Source: Micromonospora profundi (GTDB lineage Bacteria; Actinomycetota; Actinomycetes; Mycobacteriales; Micromonosporaceae). From it: DNA of 64,000 nt. The first letter of the stretch is position 1. Every line of letters starts with the position of its first letter. Of this stretch, positions 26,295-34,628 are shown one piece after another. A program made the translations under genes and the position numbers. The DNA is taken from contig NZ_JAATJK010000001.1 of NCBI RefSeq assembly GCF_011927785.1, forward strand, positions 4,373,001 through 4,437,000. Direction: 5' to 3'. A model generated the notes under the pieces. It worked only from the letters and a program-made list of their open reading frames with translations, was not told the DNA's origin and searched no databases.

Positions 26295-26999
26295 TCAGCC
26301 GCGCAGGGCGCGGGCTGCGACGGTCAGGTCGGCGACAAGCCCTTCGTACGCCTTGTCCTGGTCGTCGGCCCGCAACACCGCCGACGGGTGGATGGTGGCC
26401 AGCAGCCGGGCCGAGGGCGCGTCGGCCCGCTTTCCAGCGTTGTCCACCGGCACGCGCTGGAAGTCCTCCGGGCGCTGGGCCGATTCGGGCCAGGGCAGCA
26501 GTTCGCCCCGCTGCCGGGTGACCCGGAAGGACGGCCCGAGCAGCGCCTTGGCGGCGGTCGCGCCGAGCACCACCACGATCTCCGGACGCAGCCGGGCGAA
26601 CTCGGCGACCAACCAGGGCCGGCAGGCGGTGATGTGCACCTGGTCGGGCGTCTGGTGGATCCGCCGCTTGCCGCGCAGCTGGAACCGGAAGTGCTTCACG
26701 GCATTGGTGAGGTAGAGCTGCTTGGGATCGAGCGCGGCGTCGTCCACCGCGCGTCGCAGCAGCCGGCCTGCGGGGCCGACGAAGGGCAGACCCTTCTGAT
26801 CTTCCATGTCGCCGGGTTGCTCGCCGACAAGCACCACCCGGGCGCTCTCGTCACCTCGGCCGAAGACCGTCTGCGAGGCGTCCCGGTACAGCTCACAGCC
26901 CTGACAGCCGCCGGCAGCGGTGCGCAGCTCGTCGATGGTGTCGGCGCCGGTCGGGATGAACCGCTGGGCGCCCGGAGCGCTCCCGGTCTGCTCGGCCAT
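26295..26999 (-). CDS. udgX: UdgX-type uracil-DNA glycosylase
   Basis: Family 4-like uracil-DNA glycosylase of the UdgX type, which removes uracil and stays covalently attached to the abasic site. Diagnostic features: motif A GEQPGDMED (with Q, D, E instead of the usual residues), the extra loop KRRIH at about 111-115 whose histidine forms the covalent bond in Mycobacterium smegmatis UdgX, and motif B HPSAVLR. CQGC near residue 32 and a later cysteine fit the iron-sulfur cluster. 234 residues. Single gene, flanked by a small membrane ORF and the MFS gene. Confidence 0.92.
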   Translation of the reverse strand: MAEQTGSAPGAQRFIPTGADTIDELRTAAGGCQGCELYRDASQTVFGRGDESARVVLVGEQPGDMEDQKGLPFVGPAGRLLRRAVDDAALDPKQLYLTNAVKHFRFQLRGKRRIHQTPDQVHITACRPWLVAEFARLRPEIVVVLGATAAKALLGPSFRVTRQRGELLPWPESAQRPEDFQRVPVDNAGKRADAPSARLLATIHPSAVLRADDQDKAYEGLVADLTVAARALRG

Positions 27000-27061
27000 G
27001 GCGACTGTTATATACCCCTTGGACGCCGACTGCCGGGTACGCCCTGGCCGTGCCTCCCGCG

Positions 27062-27205
27062 TCAGTACCCGCCGCCACCGCCATCCCCACCCGAGGCCAT
27101 CGCGATCAGCACGATGACGATGATGACGACCACCACCGCCACCGCGATCCAGACTCCCTTACGCGCCCCATTCGAAGCCAAGACCCCCACCTCCGGCGCC
27201 CGCAT
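27062..27205 (-). CDS. Small single-span membrane protein (47 aa)
   Basis: Too short for usual gene callers. Reads MRAPEVGVLASNGARKGVWI, then a strongly hydrophobic stretch of Val/Ile (about 21-36), then SGGDGGGGGY and stop. One transmembrane helix with a positively charged N-side and a glycine-rich end. No obvious ribosome site; 62 bases upstream of udgX. Coding is suggested by the membrane pattern on the background of GC-rich DNA, but chance cannot be excluded. Confidence 0.4.
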   Translation of the reverse strand: MRAPEVGVLASNGARKGVWIAVAVVVVIIVIVLIAMASGGDGGGGGY

Positions 27206-27229
27206 ACCCACGCCGCCCACCTCGAACCC

Positions 27230-27303
27230 CCGCGATCTTGCACTTCCTGCCCGGGCGAAGCCCTCATAAAGGGCATCTCAGCGACCCAAAGGCAAGATCG
27301 CGG
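27230..27303. repeat. Inverted repeat CCGCGATCTTGC / GCAAGATCGCGG
   Basis: Perfect 12-bp arms separated by 50 bases, just after the MocR gene stop (27326). The shared AAGATC core resembles the ends of the 6952-7031 element. May terminate the MocR transcript or belong to a dispersed repeat family. Confidence 0.6.
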
Positions 27304-27325
27304 GAGAGATGGGGTGGGGCCAGGG

Positions 27326-28666
27326 TCAGGTGGGGAAGTTCGGGGGTGGGGTGGGGTTTGTGGCTTGGGTCAGGGCTTCGGCCAGGGGGATCAGGTCGTC
27401 TGTCGTCAGAGGGCTCACCGTTATGCGTACTGCTGGTGAGGCGGCGATCCGGTAGAGGGCCCCGGGGGCCACCACCCAGCCGGCGTCGCGCAGCACTGTC
27501 ACCGCGCTTGTCTCGTCCGCCACCGGCAGCCAGACGTTGATGCCGCTGCGGCCGTACGCGGTCAGGCCGTGCTCCGCCAGTGCGGCCACCAGCCCGTCGC
27601 GCCGCAGCTCGTAGCTCTGCGCCGCCCGGTGCACCAGCTCGGTGACCGCCGGGTCCCGCCAGAGCGCCAGAACCAGCCGTTGCAGCACTGTGGACACCCA
27701 GCCGGCGCCGACGCGCGTCCGGCCGGCCACCCGGGCCACTGTGGTCGCGTCACCGGCAAGCACCGCCAGCCGCAGGTCCGGGCCGAAGGGCTTGCTCACC
27801 GAGCGCACGAACGCCCAACTCGCTGCCGCACCCGCAAGAGAGTGCAGGGGTACGCGCGCCAGCTCGGCGGCGTGGTCGTCCTCGATGAGCAGCAGGTCCC
27901 GTCGACCGGCGAGCAGCGTCCGCAGCTCCGCTGCCCGGACGGCGGAGACTGCGGCGCCGGTCGGGTTCTGCGCCCGGCTGGTCACCACGAGCGCCCGGGC
28001 ACCGGCGGCCAGCGCGGCTGCCACCCCGGCCGCCAGTGGCCCCTCGTCGTCGACCGGTACGCCGATCGGACGCATCCCCAGGGCGGCGATCAGGTCGAGC
28101 AGGTTGGCCCAGCCCGGATCCTCCACCGCCACCGCGTCACCGGGGCGCAGGTGGGCGCCGAGCAGCCGTTCGATGCCGTCCAGCGCGCCACCGGTGAGGG
28201 TGATCTCCGAGGCCGGCACGCCGTCGGCGTTCAGCCGGGCGCGGGCGGCCTCGGCCAGCTCGGGGAGCACTCCGGAGTGGGAGTAGCCGACCGGCGGGCC
28301 GGCGTCGGCGGCGAGTGCCGCGAGGTGCGGCCCGAGAGTGGGCAGCAGTCGGGGGTCGGGTTCACCTCGGGACAGGTCACGGGCGCCGGGCAGCGGCGTA
28401 GGGCGCAGCGCGGAGCGGCTGGCGGCGACCGGCGGGCGGGGGCGGACCCGGGTGCCGTGTCGCCCGGCGGTGACGAGCACGCCGCGCTGCCGCAGCTCCT
28501 GGTAGGCGCGGGCGACGGTGGCAGGGCTGACACCGAGTTCGGCGGCGAGCACCCGGACCGGCGGCAGGGCGGCACCCGGCGGCAGCGCTCCCGTACGGAT
28601 GCCCGACTCAATGCTGGCCGAAATCGCGACGGCTGTCGCCCCGGTGAACTGATAGCGTGCTGACAC
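27326..28666 (-). CDS. MocR-type (GntR/aminotransferase) transcriptional regulator
   Basis: 446 residues: N-terminal GntR winged helix (about 1-75; VRVLAAELGVSPATVARAYQELRQRGV) fused to a fold-type I aminotransferase domain with a PLP lysine in SVSKPFGPDLR and the phosphate/ring-binding segments SRAQNPTGA and IEDDHAAEL. Of the MocR branches it most resembles PtsJ, a vitamin-B6-linked regulator. Divergent from a pyridoxamine-oxidase-like fusion gene 34 bases away, the usual MocR target layout, with a palindrome in between. It may sense PLP or an amino acid aldimine. Confidence 0.88.
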   Translation of the reverse strand: MSARYQFTGATAVAISASIESGIRTGALPPGAALPPVRVLAAELGVSPATVARAYQELRQRGVLVTAGRHGTRVRPRPPVAASRSALRPTPLPGARDLSRGEPDPRLLPTLGPHLAALAADAGPPVGYSHSGVLPELAEAARARLNADGVPASEITLTGGALDGIERLLGAHLRPGDAVAVEDPGWANLLDLIAALGMRPIGVPVDDEGPLAAGVAAALAAGARALVVTSRAQNPTGAAVSAVRAAELRTLLAGRRDLLLIEDDHAAELARVPLHSLAGAAASWAFVRSVSKPFGPDLRLAVLAGDATTVARVAGRTRVGAGWVSTVLQRLVLALWRDPAVTELVHRAAQSYELRRDGLVAALAEHGLTAYGRSGINVWLPVADETSAVTVLRDAGWVVAPGALYRIAASPAVRITVSPLTTDDLIPLAEALTQATNPTPPPNFPT

Positions 28667-28676
28667 AAATAAGAGA

Positions 28677-28690
28677 TTGTACTAGAACAA
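28677..28690. promoter_or_regulatory. Candidate MocR operator
   Basis: TTGTACTAGAACAA, a 14-base palindrome with one mismatched pair, centred in the 34-base space between divergent starts. A TGACA-like box at 28661 and the palindrome's TACTAG could act as -35/-10 for the plus-strand gene, so a bound regulator would overlap the promoter. Confidence 0.5.
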
Positions 28691-28700
28691 AGGGGCGAGC

Positions 28701-29942
28701 ATGTACGCACCCACCCCCCGCACCACCGCCAGCCGTGCGCGCGACCGCATGAGCTACGACAGCGCGGCCGCGCACGCCGTGCTCGACGAGGCGTACGACT
28801 GTGCGCTCGGGTTCACCGTCGACGGCCAGCCGCGCGTGCTGCCCACCCTGCACGTCCGCATCGGCGACACGCTCTACCTGCACGGCTCGACCGGCAGTCG
28901 GCCGCTGCTCGCCGCCCGGGGCGACGGGCTGCCCGTCTGCGTCGCGGTGACAGTGCTCGACGGGCTGATCTACGGCCGCTCCCAGTTCCACCACAGTGCC
29001 AACTACCGCTCCGTCGTGGCGCACGGCACCGCCCGGCTCGTCACCGACGAGCAGGAGAAGACCGCGATGCTCACCGCCCTTGTGGAGAAGGTCGGTACGG
29101 GCCGTAGCAACGACAGCCGGCCGCCGAGCCGCCGCGAGCTGGCCGAGACCGCCGTGCTGGCGTTGCCGCTGCGGGAGGTCTCCGTACGCGCCCGCACCGG
29201 CGGGGTCCGCGACGAGGAGGCCGACCTGCACCTGCCGCACTGGGCCGGTGTGCTGCCGCTGCGGCTGACCGCCGGCCCGCCCGAGCCGGACGTCGGGGTC
29301 ACGGCCCCGCTGCCGGCGTACCTGCGGACGGCCCGCACACCCTGGCACGACCCGGTGCCGCTGCACGGTGAGCACGTCCGACTGGAGCCGCTGGACCTGG
29401 CGCACGCCGAGGAGCTGCACACCGCCACCGCCGACGACGACGTCTGGCGGCACCTCGGCGTGGCCCGGCCCACCTCGGTGGCCGGTACGGCCGAGGTGGT
29501 CACCGCCGCCCTGCTCGCCCAGCAGCGGGGCGAGCGGGTGCCCTGGGTGCAACGCTGCGCCGTGACCGGGGCGGTGGTCGGCACCACGTCGTACTACGAG
29601 ATCGACCCGGAACGGCGGTCTGTGGCGATCGGGTACACGTTCCTCGGCCGGCCGTGGTGGCGTACCGGGATCAACACGGAGGCGAAGCTGTTGCTGCTGA
29701 GCCGGGCCTTCGACGAGTTGGGCGCGGTGCGGGTCGCGTGGCACACCGACATCCGCAACGTCCGCTCGCAGGCCGCCATCGAGCGGCTCGGCGCCACCCG
29801 CGAGGGAGTGCTGCGCATGCACCGCCAGCGCGCGGACGGCTCCTGGCGGGACACCGTGCAGTACGCGATGACAATCGACGAGTGGCCGAACGCACAGGCC
29901 AGCCTGCGAGAAAAACTTCGCCGAACAGCACCGGTGGCGTGA
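28701..29942 (+). CDS. Flavin split-barrel / GNAT acetyltransferase fusion
   Basis: 413 residues in two domains. Residues about 8-200 match the pyridoxamine-5'-phosphate-oxidase-like, nitroimidazole-reductase-type split barrel (YDSAAAHAVLDEAYDCALGFTVDG, LYLHGSTGSRPLL, SVVAHGTARLV). Residues about 225-400 form a RimJ/RimL-type GNAT domain (VRLEPLDLAHAEEL, YTFLGRPWWRTGINTEAKLLLLSRAFDELGAVRVAWHTD). AAAGGGG before ATG 28701 is a good site. The substrate is unknown; the fusion implies one small molecule is both reduced or bound by flavin and acetylated. The stop overlaps the exporter start (TGATG). Confidence 0.85.
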   Translation: MYAPTPRTTASRARDRMSYDSAAAHAVLDEAYDCALGFTVDGQPRVLPTLHVRIGDTLYLHGSTGSRPLLAARGDGLPVCVAVTVLDGLIYGRSQFHHSANYRSVVAHGTARLVTDEQEKTAMLTALVEKVGTGRSNDSRPPSRRELAETAVLALPLREVSVRARTGGVRDEEADLHLPHWAGVLPLRLTAGPPEPDVGVTAPLPAYLRTARTPWHDPVPLHGEHVRLEPLDLAHAEELHTATADDDVWRHLGVARPTSVAGTAEVVTAALLAQQRGERVPWVQRCAVTGAVVGTTSYYEIDPERRSVAIGYTFLGRPWWRTGINTEAKLLLLSRAFDELGAVRVAWHTDIRNVRSQAAIERLGATREGVLRMHRQRADGSWRDTVQYAMTIDEWPNAQASLREKLRRTAPVA

Positions 29943-30613
29943 TGATGACGGGCGTGCTGGGGATCACCGACATCTGGACGTACGTACTGGGCACCGTGGC
30001 AATCGTTCTGCTGCCCGGGCCGAACTCCCTCTTCGTGCTGTCCACCGCCGCCAAGCGGGGCGTCAGCACCGGTTACCGGGCCGCGGCAGGGGTGTTCGTC
30101 GGCGACACGGTGCTGATGGTCCTCGCCGCCGCCGGGGTGGCGTCGCTGCTCAAGGCGTACCCACCGGTGTTCCTGGTGATCAAGTACGCCGGTGCCGCGT
30201 ACCTCGCCTATGTCGGGTTGACGATGCTGCGCGGCGCCTGGCGGCGCTGGCGCGACCGCAACGACCCGACCACGCCGCGGCTCATCGACGCCGCCGAGCC
30301 GGAGGCGATGCGCAGCCCGTTCCGCAAGGCGCTGGTGATCAGCCTGCTGAACCCGAAGGCGATCCTGTTCTTCGTCTCGTTCTTCATCCAGTTCGTCGAC
30401 CCGACCTACGCCTGGCCGGCGCTGTCGTTCCTGCTGCTCGGGCTGATCGCCCAGGCGGCGAGCGTGCTCTACCTGACCGCGTTGATCTTCGCGGGCACCT
30501 TCCTGGCCACGCAGTTCCGCCAGCGGCGTCGACTGGCCGCCGGCGGCACCACCGCGATCGCCACGCTGTTCCTCGCCTTCAGCCTCAAGCTGGCCACCGC
30601 CAGCGCCGGCTGA
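29942..30613 (+). CDS. LysE/LeuE-type amino-acid exporter
   Basis: 223-residue inner-membrane exporter with about six helices, LLPGPNSLFVLSTAAKRGVSTGYRAAAGVFVGD near the N-terminus and LLNPKAILFFVSFFIQFV in the middle, both LysE/RhtB hallmarks; most like leucine exporter LeuE. ATG 29942 overlaps the upstream stop by one base, so it is translationally coupled to the fusion enzyme and would export its product or substrate. Confidence 0.88.
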   Translation: MMTGVLGITDIWTYVLGTVAIVLLPGPNSLFVLSTAAKRGVSTGYRAAAGVFVGDTVLMVLAAAGVASLLKAYPPVFLVIKYAGAAYLAYVGLTMLRGAWRRWRDRNDPTTPRLIDAAEPEAMRSPFRKALVISLLNPKAILFFVSFFIQFVDPTYAWPALSFLLLGLIAQAASVLYLTALIFAGTFLATQFRQRRRLAAGGTTAIATLFLAFSLKLATASAG

Positions 30614-30632
30614 CGTCGCCGCGCACCTGTCG

Positions 30633-31616
30633 TCAGGTGCCGTCGCCCCCACCGCTACCGCCGCCGCCGATGCCGGCGCCACCGGCGGTGCCGCCCAGGC
30701 CGTAGCCGGGACGGATCGGCTCGTCGGGGTGGCGGCTGACATGCGGTGACCCGGCGATCCGGGCCGACCAGTCGGCGTGGGCGGCCGCGGCGGCGTGCCG
30801 GTTGAGGGCCTGGCGCAGCCAGCCGTCCACTGTCGCCACCCAGTCGCGCTGCCCGGCGTCGGCGTGCCAGATCCGGAACCGGCTGATGCTCTGGTGGGTG
30901 ATCCCCGCCAGGGCCAGCCGGCGGTCCATCCAGAGGATCACCTCCAGACCCGCCGAGTTGGTCACGAAGATCACCTCCATCTCGGTGATCGGGCCGGCGT
31001 AGAGCGGAGCCACCCAGAAACCCCACCGCTGGTGCAGCGGCAGTGTGAACTCCACACCGGGCAGCCCGCCCTCCTGCAACCCGGCCTGGCGGATCGAGAA
31101 ACCAAGCGTGTCCATCGCCGCGAACACATGCTGCTGCGTGGGCACCGGATGCACGAACACCGGCACCATTGCGCCCTGGTCGAGGTCCGGGTCGACGGAC
31201 ACCTCGGTCCGCAGCCCCATCCGCAGGCTCAGCAGCGGCACCCCGCCGAAGGTGGTCACCGGCGTCTCCCACGGCAGCGGCAACGCGAAGTCCACAGCTC
31301 GACGCCGGCCGGCCGGTACGACGAACCGCCCGGCGATCGGCGCCTGATGGAACTGCACCAGGCGCCGGGCGGCCTCCGGGTCGTTCGGCTCCACCGTGGC
31401 GACAAGGCCGAGGCGGATGTGCCGCACCAGCACGTCGTCAGGACCGGCGGCGAGTGTCACCCGTCCGGGCAGGCGCAGCCCCGGACGGGTGCTCGGATTG
31501 GGCAGCGTGGTCTGCACGGACAGCCCGGTCCAGCCGGACTCCCGAGACACCCCCGTCAGCCGCACCGCGCCCCCACCAGGCCACGCCCCCGTACGCCCCG
31601 CCGACGGCGAGGTCAC
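30633..31616 (-). CDS. Spo0M-family sporulation-control protein
   Basis: 327 residues with the arrestin-like fold of Spo0M: VTLAAGPDDVLVRHIRLGLVATVE, the PWETPVTTFGGVPL turn, VFVHPVPTQQHVFAAMDTLGF and IWMDRR-like end of domain two. An extra C-terminal 80 residues include an Ala-rich helix and a Gly/Ser-rich tail (GGTAGGAGIGGGGSGGG). Spo0M influences sporulation and division in Bacillus; a role in aerial or spore development here is inference. Convergent with the exporter gene, 19 bases away. Confidence 0.82.
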   Translation of the reverse strand: MTSPSAGRTGAWPGGGAVRLTGVSRESGWTGLSVQTTLPNPSTRPGLRLPGRVTLAAGPDDVLVRHIRLGLVATVEPNDPEAARRLVQFHQAPIAGRFVVPAGRRRAVDFALPLPWETPVTTFGGVPLLSLRMGLRTEVSVDPDLDQGAMVPVFVHPVPTQQHVFAAMDTLGFSIRQAGLQEGGLPGVEFTLPLHQRWGFWVAPLYAGPITEMEVIFVTNSAGLEVILWMDRRLALAGITHQSISRFRIWHADAGQRDWVATVDGWLRQALNRHAAAAAHADWSARIAGSPHVSRHPDEPIRPGYGLGGTAGGAGIGGGGSGGGDGT

Positions 31617-31632
31617 CTCAAGGGTCGCGGAC

Positions 31633-31680
31633 CCGGAGGGTGGTCACCTCGACTTCGGCGAAGAGGGACCACCCCTCCGG
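31633..31680 (-). terminator. Hairpin after CNNM genes
   Basis: CCGGAGGGTGGTC pairs with GACCACCCCTCCGG (one bulge) around a 21-base loop, starting three bases beyond the CNNM stop codon. Terminator of the two-gene CNNM operon. Confidence 0.6.
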
Positions 31681-31682
31681 TT

Positions 31683-32747
31683 TCACCGCAGGCGGCGTCC
31701 CCTCGGCACCGTGTCGGTCTCGTCGTCGAACTCCCCGATGACCTCCTCCAGCAGGTCCTCAAGTGCGACGAAACCGATCGGGCGGGACGGCCCACCACCG
31801 TTGCGTACCAGCGCGAGCTGGGACTGCCGGGCGCGCATGGCAGCCACCGCCTCGGTGACCGAGGACGTCGCGGGCAGGGTGAACGCGGGCGTCATCAACT
31901 CCCCTGCGGTGGCGACACGGCCGTTCGTCACCACCCGCACCGCCTCCCGGACGTGCACCAGGCCGCAGACGTCGCCGTCGGCGTCCACCACCGCCATTCG
32001 GGACCTGCCGCTGTCGCGGCTGACCTGCTCGATCCGCTCGGCCGGGTCCTCCCGCCCGACGGTGACCATTGTCGAGAACGACTCCATCACCTGCGCCACG
32101 GTCGTGCCCTGCAACTCCAGCATGCTCGTGAGCAGCTCGTGCTGCTCGGCGCCGAGCAGCCCGTGTTCGCGGGACTGCTCCAGCAGGATCCGCAGCTCGT
32201 CCGGGCCGTGCACCTGGGCAAGCTGATCCTGCTGCTCGACCCCGAACAGGCGCAGGATCGCGTTGGCCATCGCGTTCAGCACCGACAGCACCGGCCGGGA
32301 CACCCGGGCGAACGCGCGGAACGGCAACGCGAGCAGCGTCGCCGAACGCTCCGCGTCGGTGATGGCCCACGACTTCGGCGCCATCTCCCCCACCACCAGG
32401 TGCAGGAAGGTGACCAACCCGAGCGCGAAGACCAGGGCGATCACGTGACTGGCGGCGTCCGGCAGACCCACAGCGTGCAGCAGCGGGCTGACCAGGTGCT
32501 CGATGGCCGGCTCGGCCAGCGCGCCAAGCCCCAGGGTGCACAGCGTGATGCCCAGCTGCGCCCCGGCCAGCATCAGCGACAACTCGCGGACACCGTCAAG
32601 CGCGGCTCGGGCCGCACGGCCACCGCTTGCCGCCGCCTGCTCCAGGCGGTACCGCTTGCTTGCCACCAGGGCGAACTCGGCGGCGACGAAGAACCCGTTC
32701 AACGCCAGCAGCACCACCGAGGTGAGCAGCGCGATGCCGGGGCTCAC
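31683..32747 (-). CDS. CNNM/CBS-domain membrane protein (short form)
   Basis: 354 residues: CNNM (DUF21) domain with three to four helices (ALLTSVVLLALNGFFVAAEFALVASKRYRLEQ, GAQLGITLCTLGLGALAEPAI, VVGEMAPKSWAI), then a CBS pair (about 205-345). Lacks the C-terminal CorC_HlyC domain that its partner has. GTG start overlaps the partner's stop by four bases. Related proteins are linked to Mg2+ (and Co2+) export or homeostasis; hemolysin activity is only a historical name. Confidence 0.87.
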   Translation of the reverse strand: MSPGIALLTSVVLLALNGFFVAAEFALVASKRYRLEQAAASGGRAARAALDGVRELSLMLAGAQLGITLCTLGLGALAEPAIEHLVSPLLHAVGLPDAASHVIALVFALGLVTFLHLVVGEMAPKSWAITDAERSATLLALPFRAFARVSRPVLSVLNAMANAILRLFGVEQQDQLAQVHGPDELRILLEQSREHGLLGAEQHELLTSMLELQGTTVAQVMESFSTMVTVGREDPAERIEQVSRDSGRSRMAVVDADGDVCGLVHVREAVRVVTNGRVATAGELMTPAFTLPATSSVTEAVAAMRARQSQLALVRNGGGPSRPIGFVALEDLLEEVIGEFDDETDTVPRGRRLR

Positions 32748-34099
32748 GCGGTCACCTCCGGCTCGGTCAGCTGCAACCGCACCGAATCGGCAACGTGCCG
32801 GTCCACTGCCAGCACCTCGACCAGAGCCCGCGGCTCCCCGGCGTGATCCTCGCCGTCCGCGCCGTCGGGCACCAGGCTGATCTCCAGCCGGTCACCGACC
32901 TCCGGCACCCGGCCCAACTCCCGCATCACCAACCCGGACAGGGTGTCGTACTCCGGTGCCTCGGGCAGCGCGATGCCGGTGCTGTCGGCGACCTCGTCGA
33001 TCCGCCAGCGGGCCGGCACCACCCAGGACCCGTCGTCCTGCCGGGCGGGTGCCCGATCCGGTGGGTCGTCCTCGTCCCTGATCGGGCCGACGAGCTCCTC
33101 GGCGATGTCCTCCAAGGTGATCACGCCGGCGAAGCCGCCGTACTCGTCGACCACACAGGCCATCTGCCGGTGCCCGGACCGCAGCCGGTCGAGCACCGTG
33201 GGCAGCGGCAACGTCTCGGGCACCAGCAGCGGCGGACCGGCGACCGCGCTCACCGGCGTGGTCGCCCGCTCCCCCGGGGGTACGCCGAGCACGTCGGCGA
33301 TGCCGACGACACCGATCAGGTCGTCGACGCCCTCCGCGCCGCGCACCGGGAACCGGGAGTGGCCGGTGTCCAGCAACTCGACGATACGGCTCACCGGTTC
33401 GTGCGCGCGTACGGTGTGCACGTCGACCCGCGGCACCATGGCCTCGCCCGCAGTCAGCTCGCGGAAGTCGAGCCCCCGGTCGAGCAGCGTGGACATCTCG
33501 GCGTCCAGGCTGCCCTCCTGCCGGGACTCGGCGATGATCTGTTCCAGATCGGCAGGTGTGGCGCCGCTGGGCAACTCCTCGATCGGCTCGATGCCGAGCC
33601 TGCGGAGCAGACGGATCGAAGCCCTGTCGAAGAGCCGGATCAGCGGCCCGGCGACGGCCAGGTAGATGAGGGTGGACCGGCTCAGCGCCCGGGCCAGCAC
33701 CTCGGGCCGGGCGATGGCCAGGTTCTTCGGGGCCAGCTCACCGAGGACCATCTGCACGACGGTGGCGATGACCAGTGCCAGCGCCACCGACAGCGGCAGG
33801 CTCACCGACCTGCTGACACCGGCCACGCCGAGCAGCTCGGCGAGGCCACCGCCGAGGTACGGCTCGGCGACGTAACCGACGAGCAGGGCGGTGACGGTGA
33901 TGCCGAGCTGGGCGCCGGAGAGCATGAAGGAGAGCCGGCTGGTGACGGTCAGAGCGCGGGCGGCAGCCTGGTCGCCGTCATCGGCGAGCTGGCGCAACTT
34001 GCCGCGGTCCACGGCGACGTAGCCGAATTCCTGGGCTACGAAATAGCCTGTCGCGGCGGTGAGCACGATGATCAGAAGAAGACCGACGACGATCAACAC
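32744..34099 (-). CDS. CNNM/CBS/CorC-domain membrane protein (long form)
   Basis: 451 residues: CNNM domain (FVAQEFGYVAVDRGKLRQLA, LGITVTALLVGYVAEPYLGG, LGELAPKNLAIARPE), CBS pair (MVPRVDVHTVRAHEPV, CVVDEYGGFAGVITLEDIAEELVG), and a C-terminal CorC_HlyC domain. GTG 34099 follows GGGAG by 13 bases and precedes the first helix; a TTG at 34150 is possible but lies in a leader hairpin. The pair of CNNM paralogues as an operon is typical of actinobacteria and suggests a heterodimeric divalent-cation transporter. Confidence 0.87.
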   Translation of the reverse strand: MLIVVGLLLIIVLTAATGYFVAQEFGYVAVDRGKLRQLADDGDQAAARALTVTSRLSFMLSGAQLGITVTALLVGYVAEPYLGGGLAELLGVAGVSRSVSLPLSVALALVIATVVQMVLGELAPKNLAIARPEVLARALSRSTLIYLAVAGPLIRLFDRASIRLLRRLGIEPIEELPSGATPADLEQIIAESRQEGSLDAEMSTLLDRGLDFRELTAGEAMVPRVDVHTVRAHEPVSRIVELLDTGHSRFPVRGAEGVDDLIGVVGIADVLGVPPGERATTPVSAVAGPPLLVPETLPLPTVLDRLRSGHRQMACVVDEYGGFAGVITLEDIAEELVGPIRDEDDPPDRAPARQDDGSWVVPARWRIDEVADSTGIALPEAPEYDTLSGLVMRELGRVPEVGDRLEISLVPDGADGEDHAGEPRALVEVLAVDRHVADSVRLQLTEPEVTA

Positions 34100-34196
34100 G
34101 GGTCGCTCAGGGCTCCCGGGGTCGTCGGGTCGGGGATAAGCCGGGCACAACCCGGCTGGCTACTACTGCCCTCCTGGGCAGACGAGTCGATCATCT
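34100..34196 (-). promoter_or_regulatory. Structured leader of CNNM operon
   Basis: A GATAAAAT box near 34205 on the minus strand looks like a -10 element; the ~90-base leader then folds into two perfect hairpins, CTGCCC-AGGA-GGGCAG (34181-34166) and AGCCGGG-TTGTG-CCCGGCT (34157-34139), before the ribosome site. Could be a metal-responsive leader; no known riboswitch class was recognised. Confidence 0.4.
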
Positions 34197-34271
34197 GACT
34201 ATTTTATCGGCGTTCGCTGGGACTCCGCTGAGGGAGGGCCGAAGGCGTCCGATCGTCCGGTTCGCCGGGCG

Positions 34272-34628
34272 TCACCCCACCTGGCCGCCGCCCTGCCCGC
34301 GCTCAGCCAGCTCGTCGGCGTCGAGCAGGCTCCGGTCGAGCCGCCCCGACCGGTAGGCGGCCCGTCCGATCATCTGCGCCGCGACAGGCGCGGTGGCCAG
34401 CTGGAAGATCGCCACCAGCAGGACCATCCCGAGGTCCGGCATGGTCCGCAGCCGCAGCGCAATGCCGAGTAGCAGCAGGAGCACCCCGAGCACCTGGGGT
34501 TTGGTGGCGGCGTGCATCCGGGACAGGGCGTCCGGGAAGCGCAGCACGCCGATCCCGGCGGCGAGCGCGAGTACCGCACCGGCCACCAGGCAGGCGGCGC
34601 CGAGCCAGTCGGCGATCACCCCGATCAC
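34272..34628 (-). CDS. mrpG: Na+/H+ antiporter subunit G
   Basis: 118-residue MnhG/PhaG protein with three helices; LRFPDALSRMHAATKPQVLGVLLLLLG is the family signature. GTG 34628 overlaps the mrpF stop (GTGA). Last gene of the mrp operon; no terminator obvious before the CNNM promoter region. Confidence 0.92.
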   Translation of the reverse strand: MIGVIADWLGAACLVAGAVLALAAGIGVLRFPDALSRMHAATKPQVLGVLLLLLGIALRLRTMPDLGMVLLVAIFQLATAPVAAQMIGRAAYRSGRLDRSLLDADELAERGQGGGQVG

